From: Bacteroidales bacterium
Lineage (GTDB): Bacteria; Bacteroidota; Bacteroidia; Bacteroidales; P3
Length of the DNA stretch: 64,000 bases
Direction of reading: 5' to 3'
NCBI GenBank assembly: GCA_017550405.1
Contig: JAFZPH010000015.1
Location: 1-64,000 of the forward strand
The number at the start of each line of letters is the position of its first letter. The first letter of the stretch is position 1. Positions 41,225-50,967 of this stretch are shown one piece after another. Both the position numbers and the translations under genes were made by a program. Below the pieces are notes generated by a model. It was not told the origin of the DNA and ran no database searches. It worked only from the letters and a program-made list of their open reading frames with translations.

Positions 41225-43621
41225 TTATTTCTTGATTAGCTTCGAGGTGTGGCCGCCGGCCTTGATGAAGTAGAAGCCGGAGGGGAGGCCGTCGAGGCTG
41301 ATGGAGGGAGCCGACGGGGAGACCTGACAGCGGAGCAGCAGGCGGCCGGTCATGTCGATGATGTCGACCTGTGTGGATGCGGTGCCTTCGAGGCCGTGGA
41401 GGCTGACGGAGGTCGTGGCGGGGTTGGGATGGATGGTAAAGCGGGGATTGTCGACATCGCTGATGGATACGGGGTAGTTGGTCTCATAGCAGCCCAGGTC
41501 TATCTTGCCTTGGCGGCAGCGGATGTGCTGCTCCATGTCGCCGTCGCGGATGCTCTCCTGTATGCGCTCACCGGCATTGATGCAGATGGAGCCTTTGTCC
41601 AAGTGCCAGTCGGCAGCGGTGCAGTCGGCAGGTCCGCGTGTGACGACGGGATTGATGAAGGCGGGGCCGTCGGGGGTGTTGCCGGTGTTCAGCAGCAGGC
41701 AGGTGCTGTCGACAAGTGCGGAGTCGCAGTCGAAGGCGCAGTAGCGGACGGAGGTGTCGCGGAGTTCGCTGACGATACGCAGGCATGTGTCGTTGTTCCA
41801 GACGATGTTGTTGACGAGGCTGCACTGTTTGTTGGCAAGCCGCAGAGCGAGGCCGCGGTTGGAGACGATGGTGCTGTTGACGATGCGGCTGTTGTCGAGG
41901 CTCAGGGCGATGCCTTCGTTGTTGTTGACGATGCTCTGGCGCATGATGGCATAGTTCATGGCGCAGACCACGGGCGCGGTGCAGTTCTCGATGGTGATGC
42001 TGCGGGCGAGGCCGTCGGCAAGATAGACTGCGCGGCCGCTGTCGCTGCTGCAGTTGCGTATTTTGATGTGCCGCAGGGAGAATTCCTTGGTGAATTCGAC
42101 GGCATTGCCTTCGGGGCTGTAGCCGTTCTGCAGGACGATGCCGTTGAGGGTGATGGAATTGGAGCTGAGGTTACCGCCCGTCACTTTGAGGGCGCCACGG
42201 CGGTTCATGCCGTCGATGACGGTGGGGCGCAGGATGAAGTCGCGCTGGTTGAGGTCGGTCTCGTTGCCAGCAAAGCCTCCGTAGATGTTGCAGCTGTTTT
42301 TGAGGGTGTAGGCGAAGTCGGCGGTGGTGTCGCCGTAGTAGATGCCTTCTTTCATCCAGATGTTGCGGTCGACGAGTTTGGAGAGTTTTGTGGCTGCAAT
42401 GATGTTGCTGCGGGCCTGCTGCCACGAGGTGCCGTCGCCGTTGCCGTCGGGCGAGACATGGAAGGTCTCCAGGTGCCCGTCCCATCCCGAGGGGATGATG
42501 TTGATAACCATGTCGTGGCTGGAGGTGAAGCCCTGCATAGTGTTGAGGCTGTAGAACCCGTCGGCGTAGCCTCCCCATCCCCAGTTGAAATGGTATTGGT
42601 TGCTGTTGTTGTAGCCGTCGAGAACGAAGGCGTGACCACCTTCGGGGCCGGAACCTGCATACTCGATGGGCCGTCTGTTGTCAATCTCGTTGATAATCAT
42701 CTGTCGCCATTTTACATCGTCGTTCACGTCGGAGCGCGAGTAGTATTCGGCATCGGTGTAGCCGAAGTGCATGAGTCCTTCGGGGACGAGATAGTTGTGC
42801 GAGCCGCTCCCTGTGGTATGTCCGGCGTGCTGGTATTCCATCTTCACAACCACCCCGCAGTAATAGCAGAGTCGGGAGACCATGTCGATTTGGGCAGCGC
42901 TGGAACTGCGGCGTATGCGGTTGGGCATGAGGGTGTAGTCGAAGTCGGTGGTGTCGAAGTCGACGCTCAGTATTCCGTATGCCGTATGGAGGTAGCTCTT
43001 CTTCCCGAATCCGCGTGAGGGATAGCCGTAGTATCTGATTATTTGTGCCATGGCTGTGGCCACGCAGCCCACCACGACATGCGAGCCGTTCATGACGGGA
43101 CAGTATTGGTTGTAGCCGGAGCCTTGCTCCCAAGTCGATTCAATCAGGTAGCTGTCGGCTTTGGGCTGAGGGATGTCCTCTCGGCTGGACAGCAGGCTTT
43201 TCCATTCTTCCAGGCGTTCGGGATTGTCGGGGGCGTTGGCTTCGATGCCGGCACTGATTTCGGTCGCGTACCCATCGAGCCATGCCTTCATGTTGTCGGG
43301 ACAACGGTTGTCGTCGAAGCTTCCGTTCATTGAATAGCCCAGGATGGGGACGCTGCGGTTGTCGGCACTTACGATGACGAACCCCTGCTGGTGCAGGTTG
43401 AAGATGTAGAAGCAGGGTGTGGCTGCCGACCCGTATCGGTAGGTGGTATAAAGTGTGAGGGTGTCGCTGTTTTTCATCAGTCCTTTCTGCTGCAGGAAAT
43501 GTGTGCCAGCGGTCTTGGCGGTGCCGCTGTCGACAGGTCCTGCATTGAGGATGTGGATGGAAAACAAGAAGATGACCAGGAGTGTGAGGCTCCTTTTAAG
43601 GTAATGCATGATAGCGTTCAT
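41225..43621 (-). CDS. C10 cysteine protease (streptopain-like) with beta-helix and T9SS tail
   Basis: 798 aa secreted zymogen. Signal peptide (about 1-27), a propeptide-like domain (AGTHFLQQKG ... GFVIVSADNRSVPILGYS), then the peptidase with nucleophile Cys186 in VVGCVATAMAQI and His330 in EGGHAFVLDGY, plus FNWGWGGYADGFY. Residues about 375-700 form a right-handed beta-helix with N-S-T/N-R repeats (NSTIVSNRG, NNIVWNN). The last 75 residues are a T9SS type A sorting domain (FTIHPNPATTSVSL ... GFYFIKAGG). Close in plan to interpain or periodontain-type proteases. The start at 43621 is chosen for the signal peptide; 43609 is possible. Confidence 0.9.
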   Translation of the reverse strand: MNAIMHYLKRSLTLLVIFLFSIHILNAGPVDSGTAKTAGTHFLQQKGLMKNSDTLTLYTTYRYGSAATPCFYIFNLHQQGFVIVSADNRSVPILGYSMNGSFDDNRCPDNMKAWLDGYATEISAGIEANAPDNPERLEEWKSLLSSREDIPQPKADSYLIESTWEQGSGYNQYCPVMNGSHVVVGCVATAMAQIIRYYGYPSRGFGKKSYLHTAYGILSVDFDTTDFDYTLMPNRIRRSSSAAQIDMVSRLCYYCGVVVKMEYQHAGHTTGSGSHNYLVPEGLMHFGYTDAEYYSRSDVNDDVKWRQMIINEIDNRRPIEYAGSGPEGGHAFVLDGYNNSNQYHFNWGWGGYADGFYSLNTMQGFTSSHDMVINIIPSGWDGHLETFHVSPDGNGDGTSWQQARSNIIAATKLSKLVDRNIWMKEGIYYGDTTADFAYTLKNSCNIYGGFAGNETDLNQRDFILRPTVIDGMNRRGALKVTGGNLSSNSITLNGIVLQNGYSPEGNAVEFTKEFSLRHIKIRNCSSDSGRAVYLADGLARSITIENCTAPVVCAMNYAIMRQSIVNNNEGIALSLDNSRIVNSTIVSNRGLALRLANKQCSLVNNIVWNNDTCLRIVSELRDTSVRYCAFDCDSALVDSTCLLLNTGNTPDGPAFINPVVTRGPADCTAADWHLDKGSICINAGERIQESIRDGDMEQHIRCRQGKIDLGCYETNYPVSISDVDNPRFTIHPNPATTSVSLHGLEGTASTQVDIIDMTGRLLLRCQVSPSAPSISLDGLPSGFYFIKAGGHTSKLIKK

Positions 43622-43660
43622 AATGCTTGATATCTGTATTAAATTTTTAAGTTCAAACTG

Positions 43661-43668
43661 CAAAATTA
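43661..43668 (-). promoter_or_regulatory. -7 box (TAATTTTG) for the C10 protease
   Basis: TAATTTTG on the minus strand, about 40 nt before the chosen ATG. Confidence 0.6.
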
Positions 43669-43816
43669 CGATTTTTTTCGCGATTATTGAAAAAATAATT
43701 TCCCGCCGTGCTCTTTGTGGTTATTGTGTTCGTGTTTTATCACTTATGCTGATGCCGTGGCGATTGCCGTGCGGCTTGCTGCATGCTGTTTTTTCTGCCA
43801 TGTCGTAAATTTGTAG

Positions 43817-43824
43817 TATCTTTG
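43817..43824 (+). promoter_or_regulatory. -7 box (TATCTTTG) for the YbaK-type gene
   Basis: TATCTTTG lies 93 nt before the ATG at 43917. Transcription from it would include an upstream in-frame TTG (43839), which is not favoured as the start. Confidence 0.55.
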
Positions 43825-43916
43825 CAACGTGGTTTCACTTGGTGGCAGTTTCCATCGGTGTTCCCACGCTTATTGTACGGTTCCCAAACATTTTTTCACC
43901 ATTGAATAATCCTATT

Positions 43917-44396
43917 ATGGCAGAGTTTAAGACGAATGTAATGCGGATTCTCGACAAAGAGAAGATTGATTATAAGGCTTTTGAATACCCTCATGGCAAG
44001 GAGGCTGTGGACGGCTTGACGGTTGCCAGGCTGTTGGACGAAGACCCTAAATGTGTTTTCAAGACCCTCGTGACGCAGGGTGCAAGCGGAGGCTATTTCG
44101 TGTTTGTTGTCCCTGTGGAGTGCGAGCTGGACTTGAAGAAATGCGCCAAAAGCGTGGGTGAGAAGTCGGTGGAGATGATTCATGTGAAGGATATCACCAA
44201 GGTGACAGGCTATGTGAGGGGTGGCTGCTCGCCGTTGGGGATGAAGAAACAGTATGTCACCACGTTCCACCAGACGGCCCGCGACATCGGGACCATCATG
44301 GTAAGTGCCGGCAGGATAGGCTATCAGATTGCTCTGGCTCCTTCGGATTTGGTCGCGCTTTCGGGCGGGCAGTATGCCGACATCGTCAGAGAATAG
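43917..44396 (+). CDS. ybaK: YbaK/EbsC-type Cys-tRNA(Pro) deacylase
   Basis: Trans-editing protein that hydrolyses mischarged Cys-tRNA(Pro); 159 aa. Visible family elements are KCVFKTLVTQG with the catalytic Lys, VVPVECELDLKKCAK, GYVRGGCSPLGMKK, and the C-terminal SAGRIGYQIALAPSDLV. The start at 43917 (MAEFKTN) fits the family N-terminus. A hairpin follows. Confidence 0.9.
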   Translation: MAEFKTNVMRILDKEKIDYKAFEYPHGKEAVDGLTVARLLDEDPKCVFKTLVTQGASGGYFVFVVPVECELDLKKCAKSVGEKSVEMIHVKDITKVTGYVRGGCSPLGMKKQYVTTFHQTARDIGTIMVSAGRIGYQIALAPSDLVALSGGQYADIVRE

Positions 44397-44423
44397 TCTC
44401 GGACGGTATGAATAGTAAAGAAA

Positions 44424-44466
44424 AGCGTGAAGAATCGCGTCGCGGTTGGCCTTGGTTCTTCACGCT
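44424..44466. terminator. Convergent terminator hairpin
   Basis: AGCGTGAAGAA (44424-44434) pairs with TTCTTCACGCT (44456-44466), followed by CTTTA on the right and AAAG on the left. It lies between the convergent YbaK and anti-sigma-like genes. Confidence 0.75.
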
Positions 44467-44511
44467 CTTTATGTGGGTCTCTTACGTGTTGTCCGAATCG
44501 GGTGGATGGGG

Positions 44512-45387
44512 TTACCGTATGAGGGTGACGGTGCCTTTCAGCTGGTGCTTGATCTGCTCCGAGTCGGTGTACTGAATCATGTAGACGTATGTGGACTGTG
44601 GGAGACGCCGTCCTTGATAGGTGCCGTCCCAAGACTGATTGATATCATAGGAGCGGTAGACCATGTGTCCCTGGCGGTTGAAGATGAGGATGCGGTAATC
44701 GCTGATGGCTGTGTGCGGTTGGGTCAGACCCACTTTGAAGGTACTGATTGCGGGGTCGTCGGAGCCAGGGGCAAAGGCATTGGGTATCCACAGGATGGTG
44801 TCCTGGAGCGGATTGCCGGAAGAGCTTTTCGCTGCGGGCGATGTCGGTTCGGCAGCAGGTGCTTTGGTGTCGGACTCGATGTCGGCCAACTGCGCGGGTT
44901 CCTCGGTTTGTGGCACGGGGTTGATATCCTTCCCGATGGTTGCAGCCGGGGTGGGAGCGGCCACCGGTGCTGCAGCTATGGGTTCGGCGACGGCCTGTGT
45001 GCGCTGGATTTTAGGCATGGCGGCTGGCTGAGCGGCAGGAACAGTGACGGCAGCGGCTGTGGCTTTTGACGGAGCGGGCTCGCTAACGGCTGCAGGACGC
45101 GTGGCAGCGGGTTCGGACGTGATGGTGGGCTGCACCTCGTCGGGTGAGGTCACTGCTGCGGGCTGGTTTTGTGCAACAATGGGCAGTGGGTCAGCCTGCA
45201 GGGGAGCGGCCTCCTGTCGGGGGATAAGATACAAAGCTGCGGCTACGATAACGGCCACAAGTGCAAATGCTCCGGCAGCCCCTTTGGCGAGGCGGCGGCG
45301 TATGGCACGATGGCGCATTGTTTCCTGTATTTTCTCCCATACCTCGGGGTCGGGTTGGGACGTGTAGTTCTTCAGATTTGTTTTCAT
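44512..45387 (-). CDS. Anti-sigma-like transmembrane protein with T9SS type B (CHU_C) domain
   Basis: 291 aa in three parts. Residues 1-36 are a short charged N-terminus (PDPEVWEKIQETMRHRAIRRR) like the cytoplasmic head of small transmembrane anti-sigma factors. Residues 37-55 form one membrane helix. Residues 57-195 are an Ala/Pro-rich, probably extended, linker. Residues 197-291 are a complete gliding-motility C-terminal (CHU_C, T9SS type B) domain: WIPNAFAPGSDD, YRILIFNRQGHMVY, SWDGTYQGRRLPQSTYVYMIQYT, KGTVTLIR. Its start overlaps the sigma-factor stop by 4 nt. It could hold the sigma factor and sense T9SS activity or the cell envelope. No zinc-type anti-sigma motif is present, so that role is inferred from operon position and topology. 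Confidence 0.75.
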   Translation of the reverse strand: MKTNLKNYTSQPDPEVWEKIQETMRHRAIRRRLAKGAAGAFALVAVIVAAALYLIPRQEAAPLQADPLPIVAQNQPAAVTSPDEVQPTITSEPAATRPAAVSEPAPSKATAAAVTVPAAQPAAMPKIQRTQAVAEPIAAAPVAAPTPAATIGKDINPVPQTEEPAQLADIESDTKAPAAEPTSPAAKSSSGNPLQDTILWIPNAFAPGSDDPAISTFKVGLTQPHTAISDYRILIFNRQGHMVYRSYDINQSWDGTYQGRRLPQSTYVYMIQYTDSEQIKHQLKGTVTLIR

Positions 45388-45935
45388 ACCGTTGGGATTC
45401 TATTTTTAAGTTTCTTTTTCAATATATTACGGGCTCTTGTCAGCGAGCTGCGAACCGTCGATTCGTTCTGCTTCAGCTCCTTGGCAATGGCCTTGATGTC
45501 CATCTCATCCACTTCGAACATGTTGAATACTAGTCTGTAGTAGGGCGGAAGGCTTTGGATGGCGTTGATGATTTGCTCCATCGAATAGGGAGTGTCGTCT
45601 TCGCGGTCGTCCGGTTCTTCCTCCGGCAGGTATTCGTCCATGGCATTGAGGTCGTAGTATTGTAGTTGTTTGCGGCGTTTAAGGTAGTTGATGCAGAGCC
45701 GTGTCATTATTTGACCCATCCATGATTCGAGGGCTAAGGGGTTGGTCAGTTTTTCGATGTTTTCAAAGACCTTGATGATACCGTCGTGGAGCAGGTCCTG
45801 TGCCTCGTCGCGCGAGTGGGTGTAGCGCATACACAATCCGAGCATCTTTGGCGCGTAAAGCTCATAAAGTTTCTTCTGAGCTAAGGGGTTTTTGCGCTTA
45901 CATCCTTCTACAAGTTGTTCCAATTCGGTTGTCAT
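45384..45935 (-). CDS. ECF-type RNA polymerase sigma factor
   Basis: 183 aa. Region 2 is at residues 20-90 (AQKKLYELYAPKMLGLCMRYTHSRDEAQDLLHDGIIKVFENI, DLLHD core) and region 4 at 118-175 (INAIQSLPPYYRLVFNMFEVDEMDIKAIAKELKQNESTVRSSLTRARNILKKKL, helix-turn-helix). An acidic linker (EEEPDDREDDTP) joins them. It recruits RNA polymerase to its own promoter set, probably controlled by the overlapping membrane protein downstream. The target promoters are unknown. ECF factors linked to T9SS control (SigP with PorX/PorY) are described in Porphyromonas; whether this is the counterpart is not shown. Confidence 0.9.
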   Translation of the reverse strand: MTTELEQLVEGCKRKNPLAQKKLYELYAPKMLGLCMRYTHSRDEAQDLLHDGIIKVFENIEKLTNPLALESWMGQIMTRLCINYLKRRKQLQYYDLNAMDEYLPEEEPDDREDDTPYSMEQIINAIQSLPPYYRLVFNMFEVDEMDIKAIAKELKQNESTVRSSLTRARNILKKKLKNRIPTV

Positions 45936-46069
45936 ACGCCCTTATGACACACAGCGTCCATTTTGCTGCAATTTTTTAACTCTTTTTATGATTTTTTTTT
46001 GTTTCGACCTTGCTGCGATGAGTGAGTGGGGTAGGAAAATAGCGTCATAGTGTTATCGTATATGTCGGA

Positions 46070-47863
46070 TTATCCGTTAATTAATTCATCAAGTTCCAGC
46101 CAGCGGAGCTCTTTCTCGTCCAATAGGGAGATAATGGTGCCGACGCGCTGTGAAGCTTCGGTTAGTCGGGTTACGTCGGTCTCGGAGCCGCTGCTCAATA
46201 TGGATTCGAGTTCGGAACGTTCGCGGTTGAGGGAGTCAATCTCGGCGGTCAGGGTCTCGTATTCTTTCTGTTGTTTGTAGGTGGCGCGGGGTTTGTTGCT
46301 GCGATTGCGTTCGTATTTCGGTTTTTCGTCGCGTTTCTGGAGGGTCTCTGTACGTCGTTGGGCGTTGCGTGTGGCGCGGTATTCGGTGTAGTTGCTGTGG
46401 TAGTCGTGGATGTGGCCGTTGCCCTCGAACACCAGCAGGTGGTCCACAATGTGGTCCATGAAGCTTCGGTCGTGGCTGACGATGATTAGGCATCCGCGGT
46501 AGTCGCGCAGGAACTGTTCGAGTATCTCGAGCGTGTAGATGTCGAGGTCGTTGGTGGGCTCGTCCAGTATCAGGAAGTTGGGGTTGGCCATCAGCACCTT
46601 CAGCAGGTATAGTCTGCGTCGTTCGCCACCGCTCAGATTGCCGAAATAGTTGTATTGCGTCATGTCGTCGAAGCCGAAATAGCTGAGGAACTGGTGGGCG
46701 GACATCTCCTTGCCGTTGTCCAGCTCGATGCGTTCGGCCACGTCTTTCACTATCTCTATCACCCTGCGGTCGGCGGGAGCGGTCATTCCTCCCTGCGTGT
46801 AGAAACCGAAACGGATGGTTTGCCCCACGATGATGCGACCGCTATCCGGCCTCAGTTGTTCGGTGATGAGGTTGAGGAAAGTGGACTTGCCGATGCCGTT
46901 GGGTCCCACGATGCCTATCTTCTCGCCCTTTTTGAAAGTGTAGCTGTAGTCGTCCACCAGCTTCACCCCATCGTAGCTCTTGCACACGTTGTACATCTCC
47001 AGAATCTTCCCGCCTATGCGCTCGGTCTTCACCGTCAGCTGCGGACGGCTCTCGTCGAAGCGGGTGTGGGCTTTCTCTTCCAGTTCGTAGAAGGCGTCAA
47101 TGCGTGCCTGGGCTTTTGTCCCTCGCGCCTGCGGCATGCGGCGCATCCAGTCCAGCTCGGTACGGTACAGGCTCTTGGCCTTTTCCACCTCGACACGCTC
47201 GTTGTGCTGGCGTTCGGCCTTCTTCTGCAGATAATAGTCGTATGTGCCGCGGTAGTGATACAGGCGGCTGTTGTCGATTTCCAGTATGTCCTGACACACG
47301 TGGTCGAGGAAATACCTGTCGTGGGTCACCATGAGGATGGCCAGCCGTTGCCGCGACAGGAAATCCTCCAGCCATTCTATCATCTCAATGTCCAGATGGT
47401 TGGTGGGCTCGTCCAGCAACAGCAGGTTTGTGTGGTCTATCAGTATCCGGCTCAACGCCGCTTTCTTCTGCTCGCCGCCGCTCAGGGTATCCATGGATTG
47501 GTCCAGTTTCCCGTCAAGACACAGACGGCTCAGTATCTCCTCTATCCGCTGTTCGAAAGTCCACTCGTCCTCATGTTCGGGCCGTTCCACCGAGTAGACG
47601 AAGCTGCGGAGGGTCTGGTGGGGTGCCATCTCGGGTTGTTGGGGCAGATAGGCCATCTTCACCTCGCCGCTGAACGTCACCTTGCCCTCGTCCTGAAGGG
47701 TCTTGCCTGTCAGTATGTTCAGCAGGGTTGACTTCCCGTAGCCGTTGCGGGCGATAAGGGCAGTCTTCTGTCCGGCATTGATGCCGAAGGAGATATTGTC
47801 GAACAGCAGTTTGTCGCCATACGACTTGGTCAGGTTCTCGACAGTAAGCAGTGCATCGGCCAT
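46070..47863 (-). CDS. ABC-F family ATPase (Uup-like)
   Basis: 597 aa, soluble, two ATPase cassettes and no membrane segments. Walker A ARNGYGKST and GPNGIGKST, signatures LSGGEQKKA and LSGGERRRL, Walker B LLLLDEPTNHLD and FLILDEPTNDLD. The inter-domain P-site linker is at about 220-300. A basic C-terminal coiled-coil tail (about 515-597) resembles Uup. ABC-F proteins act on the ribosome to resolve stalled translation. Downstream of the acetyltransferase and rarA on the same strand. Confidence 0.92.
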   Translation of the reverse strand: MADALLTVENLTKSYGDKLLFDNISFGINAGQKTALIARNGYGKSTLLNILTGKTLQDEGKVTFSGEVKMAYLPQQPEMAPHQTLRSFVYSVERPEHEDEWTFEQRIEEILSRLCLDGKLDQSMDTLSGGEQKKAALSRILIDHTNLLLLDEPTNHLDIEMIEWLEDFLSRQRLAILMVTHDRYFLDHVCQDILEIDNSRLYHYRGTYDYYLQKKAERQHNERVEVEKAKSLYRTELDWMRRMPQARGTKAQARIDAFYELEEKAHTRFDESRPQLTVKTERIGGKILEMYNVCKSYDGVKLVDDYSYTFKKGEKIGIVGPNGIGKSTFLNLITEQLRPDSGRIIVGQTIRFGFYTQGGMTAPADRRVIEIVKDVAERIELDNGKEMSAHQFLSYFGFDDMTQYNYFGNLSGGERRRLYLLKVLMANPNFLILDEPTNDLDIYTLEILEQFLRDYRGCLIIVSHDRSFMDHIVDHLLVFEGNGHIHDYHSNYTEYRATRNAQRRTETLQKRDEKPKYERNRSNKPRATYKQQKEYETLTAEIDSLNRERSELESILSSGSETDVTRLTEASQRVGTIISLLDEKELRWLELDELING

Positions 47864-47899
47864 GGGATGAATAGATGATTGAGAATTGAAGATGGTTGT

Positions 47900-48499
47900 T
47901 TATTGGGTCGGCAAATCCTTGTTTGTTACATTTAATAGGTTGTCACCGAAGACGCCTTGTTCCACAGCCCCCTTTTCGGCCACAATGCGGGCAGGCACTC
48001 CGCCAATCGTCACATTGCTTCCGAACGACTTGTTCACCACGGCGTTGGCCCCAACGGCCACGTTGTCGCCCAAAGTCACGGGGCCGTAGATTTTTGCCCC
48101 GGGACCTATATATACATTGTCGCCCAGGCGGGGTACCCCGTTGTAATCGCCTATACTGGTGGAGGGGTGCAGACGGCAGTTCCTGCCCACACGTGCATCG
48201 GGGTGTACCACGATGGTGCCGTAATGCACGATGTGCAGTCCCGGCCCGAAGACATTCTTAGGTATGGTGAATCCCAGCCGGGTGGCCAGCCGGTGGTTCA
48301 CTACCTCCAGTACGAAGCGCCACAGCTGTTTAAGCGGGTTGTGGCCTGCGGTGTTGTGCAGGTATTCTATTCTTCGCAGTCTCAGCTGAAACCGCAGGCA
48401 GTCCATCCACCAGTAGTTGTAAAAGCCCACGCGCGTCAAGCTGTAGGCCTTCAAATCCTCCTTCACATATTCGCGGTATGTCTGTCTGTCCGTTATCAT
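47900..48499 (-). CDS. Hexapeptide-repeat acetyltransferase (serine acetyltransferase-like)
   Basis: 199 aa. A helical N-terminus (MITDRQTYREYVKEDL) is followed by a left-handed beta-helix of hexapeptide repeats (GTIVVHPDARVGRNCRLHPSTSIG ... VYIGPGAKIYGPVTLGDNVAVGANAVV). It lacks some cysteine-synthesis CysE features and resembles the serine-acetyltransferase-like enzymes of polysaccharide clusters, but no such cluster is here. Starts 13 nt after the end of rarA, probably in one transcript. Acceptor unknown. Confidence 0.8.
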   Translation of the reverse strand: MITDRQTYREYVKEDLKAYSLTRVGFYNYWWMDCLRFQLRLRRIEYLHNTAGHNPLKQLWRFVLEVVNHRLATRLGFTIPKNVFGPGLHIVHYGTIVVHPDARVGRNCRLHPSTSIGDYNGVPRLGDNVYIGPGAKIYGPVTLGDNVAVGANAVVNKSFGSNVTIGGVPARIVAEKGAVEQGVFGDNLLNVTNKDLPTQ

Positions 48500-48511
48500 G
48501 GGTGATGGGAA

Positions 48512-49765
48512 TCAGTAGTTGTACTTCTCCTTCCAGCGTGCGCGCAGCAGGCGGCGGGTCTCCTCCTCGCGCGGGTTCTGGCCTGGTTCATAGAACTTGG
48601 TGCCGCGCAGGGCGTCGGGCAGGAACTCCTGCTCCACAAAGTTGCCCGCGTAGTCATGTGCATACTTGTAGCCTTCGTGGTAGCCCAGCTGTTTCATCAG
48701 TTTGGTGGGGGCGTTGCGTATATGCAGCGGCACTGGCAGGTCGCCCGTCTGGCGTACTGCCTGCTGTGCGTTGCCCAGTGCCACGTAGGTGCTGTTGCTC
48801 TTTACCGACGATGCAAGATATACCGCACATTGCGACAGTGTGATGCGGCATTCCGGGTAGCCGATTTTCGTCACCGCCTCAAAGCAGGCATTGGCCAGCA
48901 GCAGTGCGTTGGGATTGCTGTTGCCGATGTCTTCTGAAGCAAATATGAGCATCCTGCGGGCGATAAACACAGGGTCTTCGCCGCCCTCTATCATGCGTGC
49001 CAGCCAGTAGACAGTGGCGTTGGGGTCGCTCCCGCGCATCGATTTGATAAAGGCGCTGATGATGTCGTAGTGCATCTCGCCCTGTTTGTCGTAAAAGGCC
49101 AGATTCTGCTGTACCACGTTGGTGGCTCGCTCGTTGTCAATCACCACGGGCCCCTCGGGACTGTTGTTCACCACCAGCTCGATGGCGTTGAGCAGCTTGC
49201 GGGCGTCGCCTCCCGATATGCGTAACAGGGCTTCGTCCTCCTTTACCTCCACCGTGCGGCCCTGCGAGGCATAGTATCGCACCGCGCTGTCAATAAGCTG
49301 GTGCATCTCCTCTTTGCCGAACTCTTTCAACACATACACCTGGCAGCGCGACAGCAATGCCGAGATGACCTCGAACGAGGGATTCTCGGTCGTGGCGCCA
49401 ATCAGGGTGACGATACCTTTCTCCACAGCGCCGAGCAGCGAGTCCTGCTGGCTCTTCGAAAAGCGGTGTATCTCGTCGATAAACAGGATGGCGTTCTCCT
49501 CCTCCTTGGCCTTGTCTATCACCTCGCGCACCTCCTTCACCCCACTGCTGATGGCGCTCAGCGTGTAGAAAGGGCGGTGCAGCATGTTGCTTATCACCAT
49601 GGCCAGGGTGGTCTTGCCGATGCCCGGAGGCCCCCAGAAAATCATCGACGGGATGCGGCCGCTCTCCACCAGGGTTCGCAGCACAGCCCCCGGCCCCACA
49701 AGGTGCTGTTGCCCGATGTAGCTGTCGAGGTCGGTGGGCCTCAGTATTTCGGCTAAGGGTTTCAC
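48512..49765 (-). CDS. rarA: Replication-associated recombination protein A
   Basis: AAA+ ATPase acting at stalled replication forks; 417 aa. Walker [10 protein letters not shown] (about 45-53), Walker [11 protein letters not shown], sensor [11 protein letters not shown], and C-terminal tetramerisation helices with [26 protein letters not shown]. Repeats fill the gap upstream. Confidence 0.95.
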   Translation of the reverse strand: MKPLAEILRPTDLDSYIGQQHLVGPGAVLRTLVESGRIPSMIFWGPPGIGKTTLAMVISNMLHRPFYTLSAISSGVKEVREVIDKAKEEENAILFIDEIHRFSKSQQDSLLGAVEKGIVTLIGATTENPSFEVISALLSRCQVYVLKEFGKEEMHQLIDSAVRYYASQGRTVEVKEDEALLRISGGDARKLLNAIELVVNNSPEGPVVIDNERATNVVQQNLAFYDKQGEMHYDIISAFIKSMRGSDPNATVYWLARMIEGGEDPVFIARRMLIFASEDIGNSNPNALLLANACFEAVTKIGYPECRITLSQCAVYLASSVKSNSTYVALGNAQQAVRQTGDLPVPLHIRNAPTKLMKQLGYHEGYKYAHDYAGNFVEQEFLPDALRGTKFYEPGQNPREEETRRLLRARWKEKYNY

Positions 49766-49774
49766 TTGTCAGTT

Positions 49775-49870
49775 GATATGTTTATCTGTTGATTGTTTGA
49801 TTGTCTGATTGCATGATTGTTTGAGTATTTTTTACTCAAGCATTAACACAATCAGGCATTCAAGCAATAA
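49775..49870. repeat. TTGATTGT/CAATCA-type inverted repeats
   Basis: GTTGATTGTTTGATTGTCTG and ATGATTGTTTGAGTA face ACTCAAGCATTAACACAATC around a T6 run. The hairpin lies between rarA and the end of queA. Confidence 0.65.
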
Positions 49871-49888
49871 TTCACTCACTCACACAGG

Positions 49889-50944
49889 CTATAGGATGAC
49901 CATGGCGTCGCCGTAGGTCGAGAATTTATACTTCTCACGAATGGCCAGCTCATAGGCTTGGTGGACAAAGTCCGGGCCGCCGAAAGTGCTTGCCATGATG
50001 AATTGCGACGACTTGGGATGGTGGAAATTCGTCACCATCATGTCGGCGATGGTGAAGGTGTAGGGCGGGAAGATGAACTTGTTTGTCCAGCCGTCGTAGG
50101 CGCTCACCTTGCCGGCGATGGTCACGGCGCTCTCAATGGCGCGCATGGTGGTGGTGCCCACCACACATATCTTGTTGCCGTTGTTCTTTGCTTCCATGAT
50201 TACGTCGCATGTCTCCTGCGACAGGTGCATCTCCTCGGCGTCCATGCGGTGTTTCGACAGGTCTTCCACCTCGATGTCCTTAAAGTTACCGATACCGCAG
50301 TGCAGGGTCAGCTCGGTCCATTTGATGTCGTTGATTTCGAACCGCTTCAGCATCTCGCGGCTGAAATGCAGGCCTGCGATGGGGGCGGCCACGGCGCCTT
50401 CCTCCTTGGCGTAGATGGTCTGGTAGCGTTCGGCGTCGTAGTTCTCGATATTGCGCAACTGCTGCAGCTCGTCGGGCAGCGGTGTGTGGCCCAGACTGCG
50501 GATGTGCTTGTTAAACTCCTCGTCCGTGCCGTCGAAGAGGAAACGCACCGTGCGGCCGCGCGACGTGGTGTTGTCAATCACCTCCGCCACCAGCGATTCG
50601 TTGGGGCCGAAATAGAGCTTGTTCCCTATTCTGATTTTGCGGGCAGGGTCTACTATCACATCCCACAGGCGCATCTCCTTGTTCAGCTCGCGCTGCAGAA
50701 ACACCGTAATCTTGGCACCGGTCTTCTCCTTTTCACCATACAGCAGGGCAGGGAAAACCTTGGTGTTGTTCGCCACCACCACATCGCCCTCGTGCAGATA
50801 ATCCAGCAAATCCTTGAACAGGCGGTGCTCAATCTGCTGCGTGTCTTTGTGAAGCACCATCAGTCGTGCTTCGTCGCGTTGTTTCGAGGGTTTCTCGGCA
50901 ATCAGTTCCTTCGGAAGGACAAAATTGAAATAAGAAAGTTTCAT
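49889..50944 (-). CDS. queA: S-adenosylmethionine:tRNA ribosyltransferase-isomerase (queuosine synthesis)
   Basis: 351 aa enzyme forming epoxyqueuosine in tRNA. Visible motifs are [82 protein letters not shown] and TNLFI-type [18 protein letters not shown] at the C-terminus. The start at 50944 is chosen over 50998 because the -7 box lies between them. In many Bacteroidetes queA follows truB directly; here a plus-strand pair lies between. Confidence 0.93.
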   Translation of the reverse strand: MKLSYFNFVLPKELIAEKPSKQRDEARLMVLHKDTQQIEHRLFKDLLDYLHEGDVVVANNTKVFPALLYGEKEKTGAKITVFLQRELNKEMRLWDVIVDPARKIRIGNKLYFGPNESLVAEVIDNTTSRGRTVRFLFDGTDEEFNKHIRSLGHTPLPDELQQLRNIENYDAERYQTIYAKEEGAVAAPIAGLHFSREMLKRFEINDIKWTELTLHCGIGNFKDIEVEDLSKHRMDAEEMHLSQETCDVIMEAKNNGNKICVVGTTTMRAIESAVTIAGKVSAYDGWTNKFIFPPYTFTIADMMVTNFHHPKSSQFIMASTFGGPDFVHQAYELAIREKYKFSTYGDAMVIL

Positions 50945-50967
50945 ACTAATATCACATAAAAAACGTG

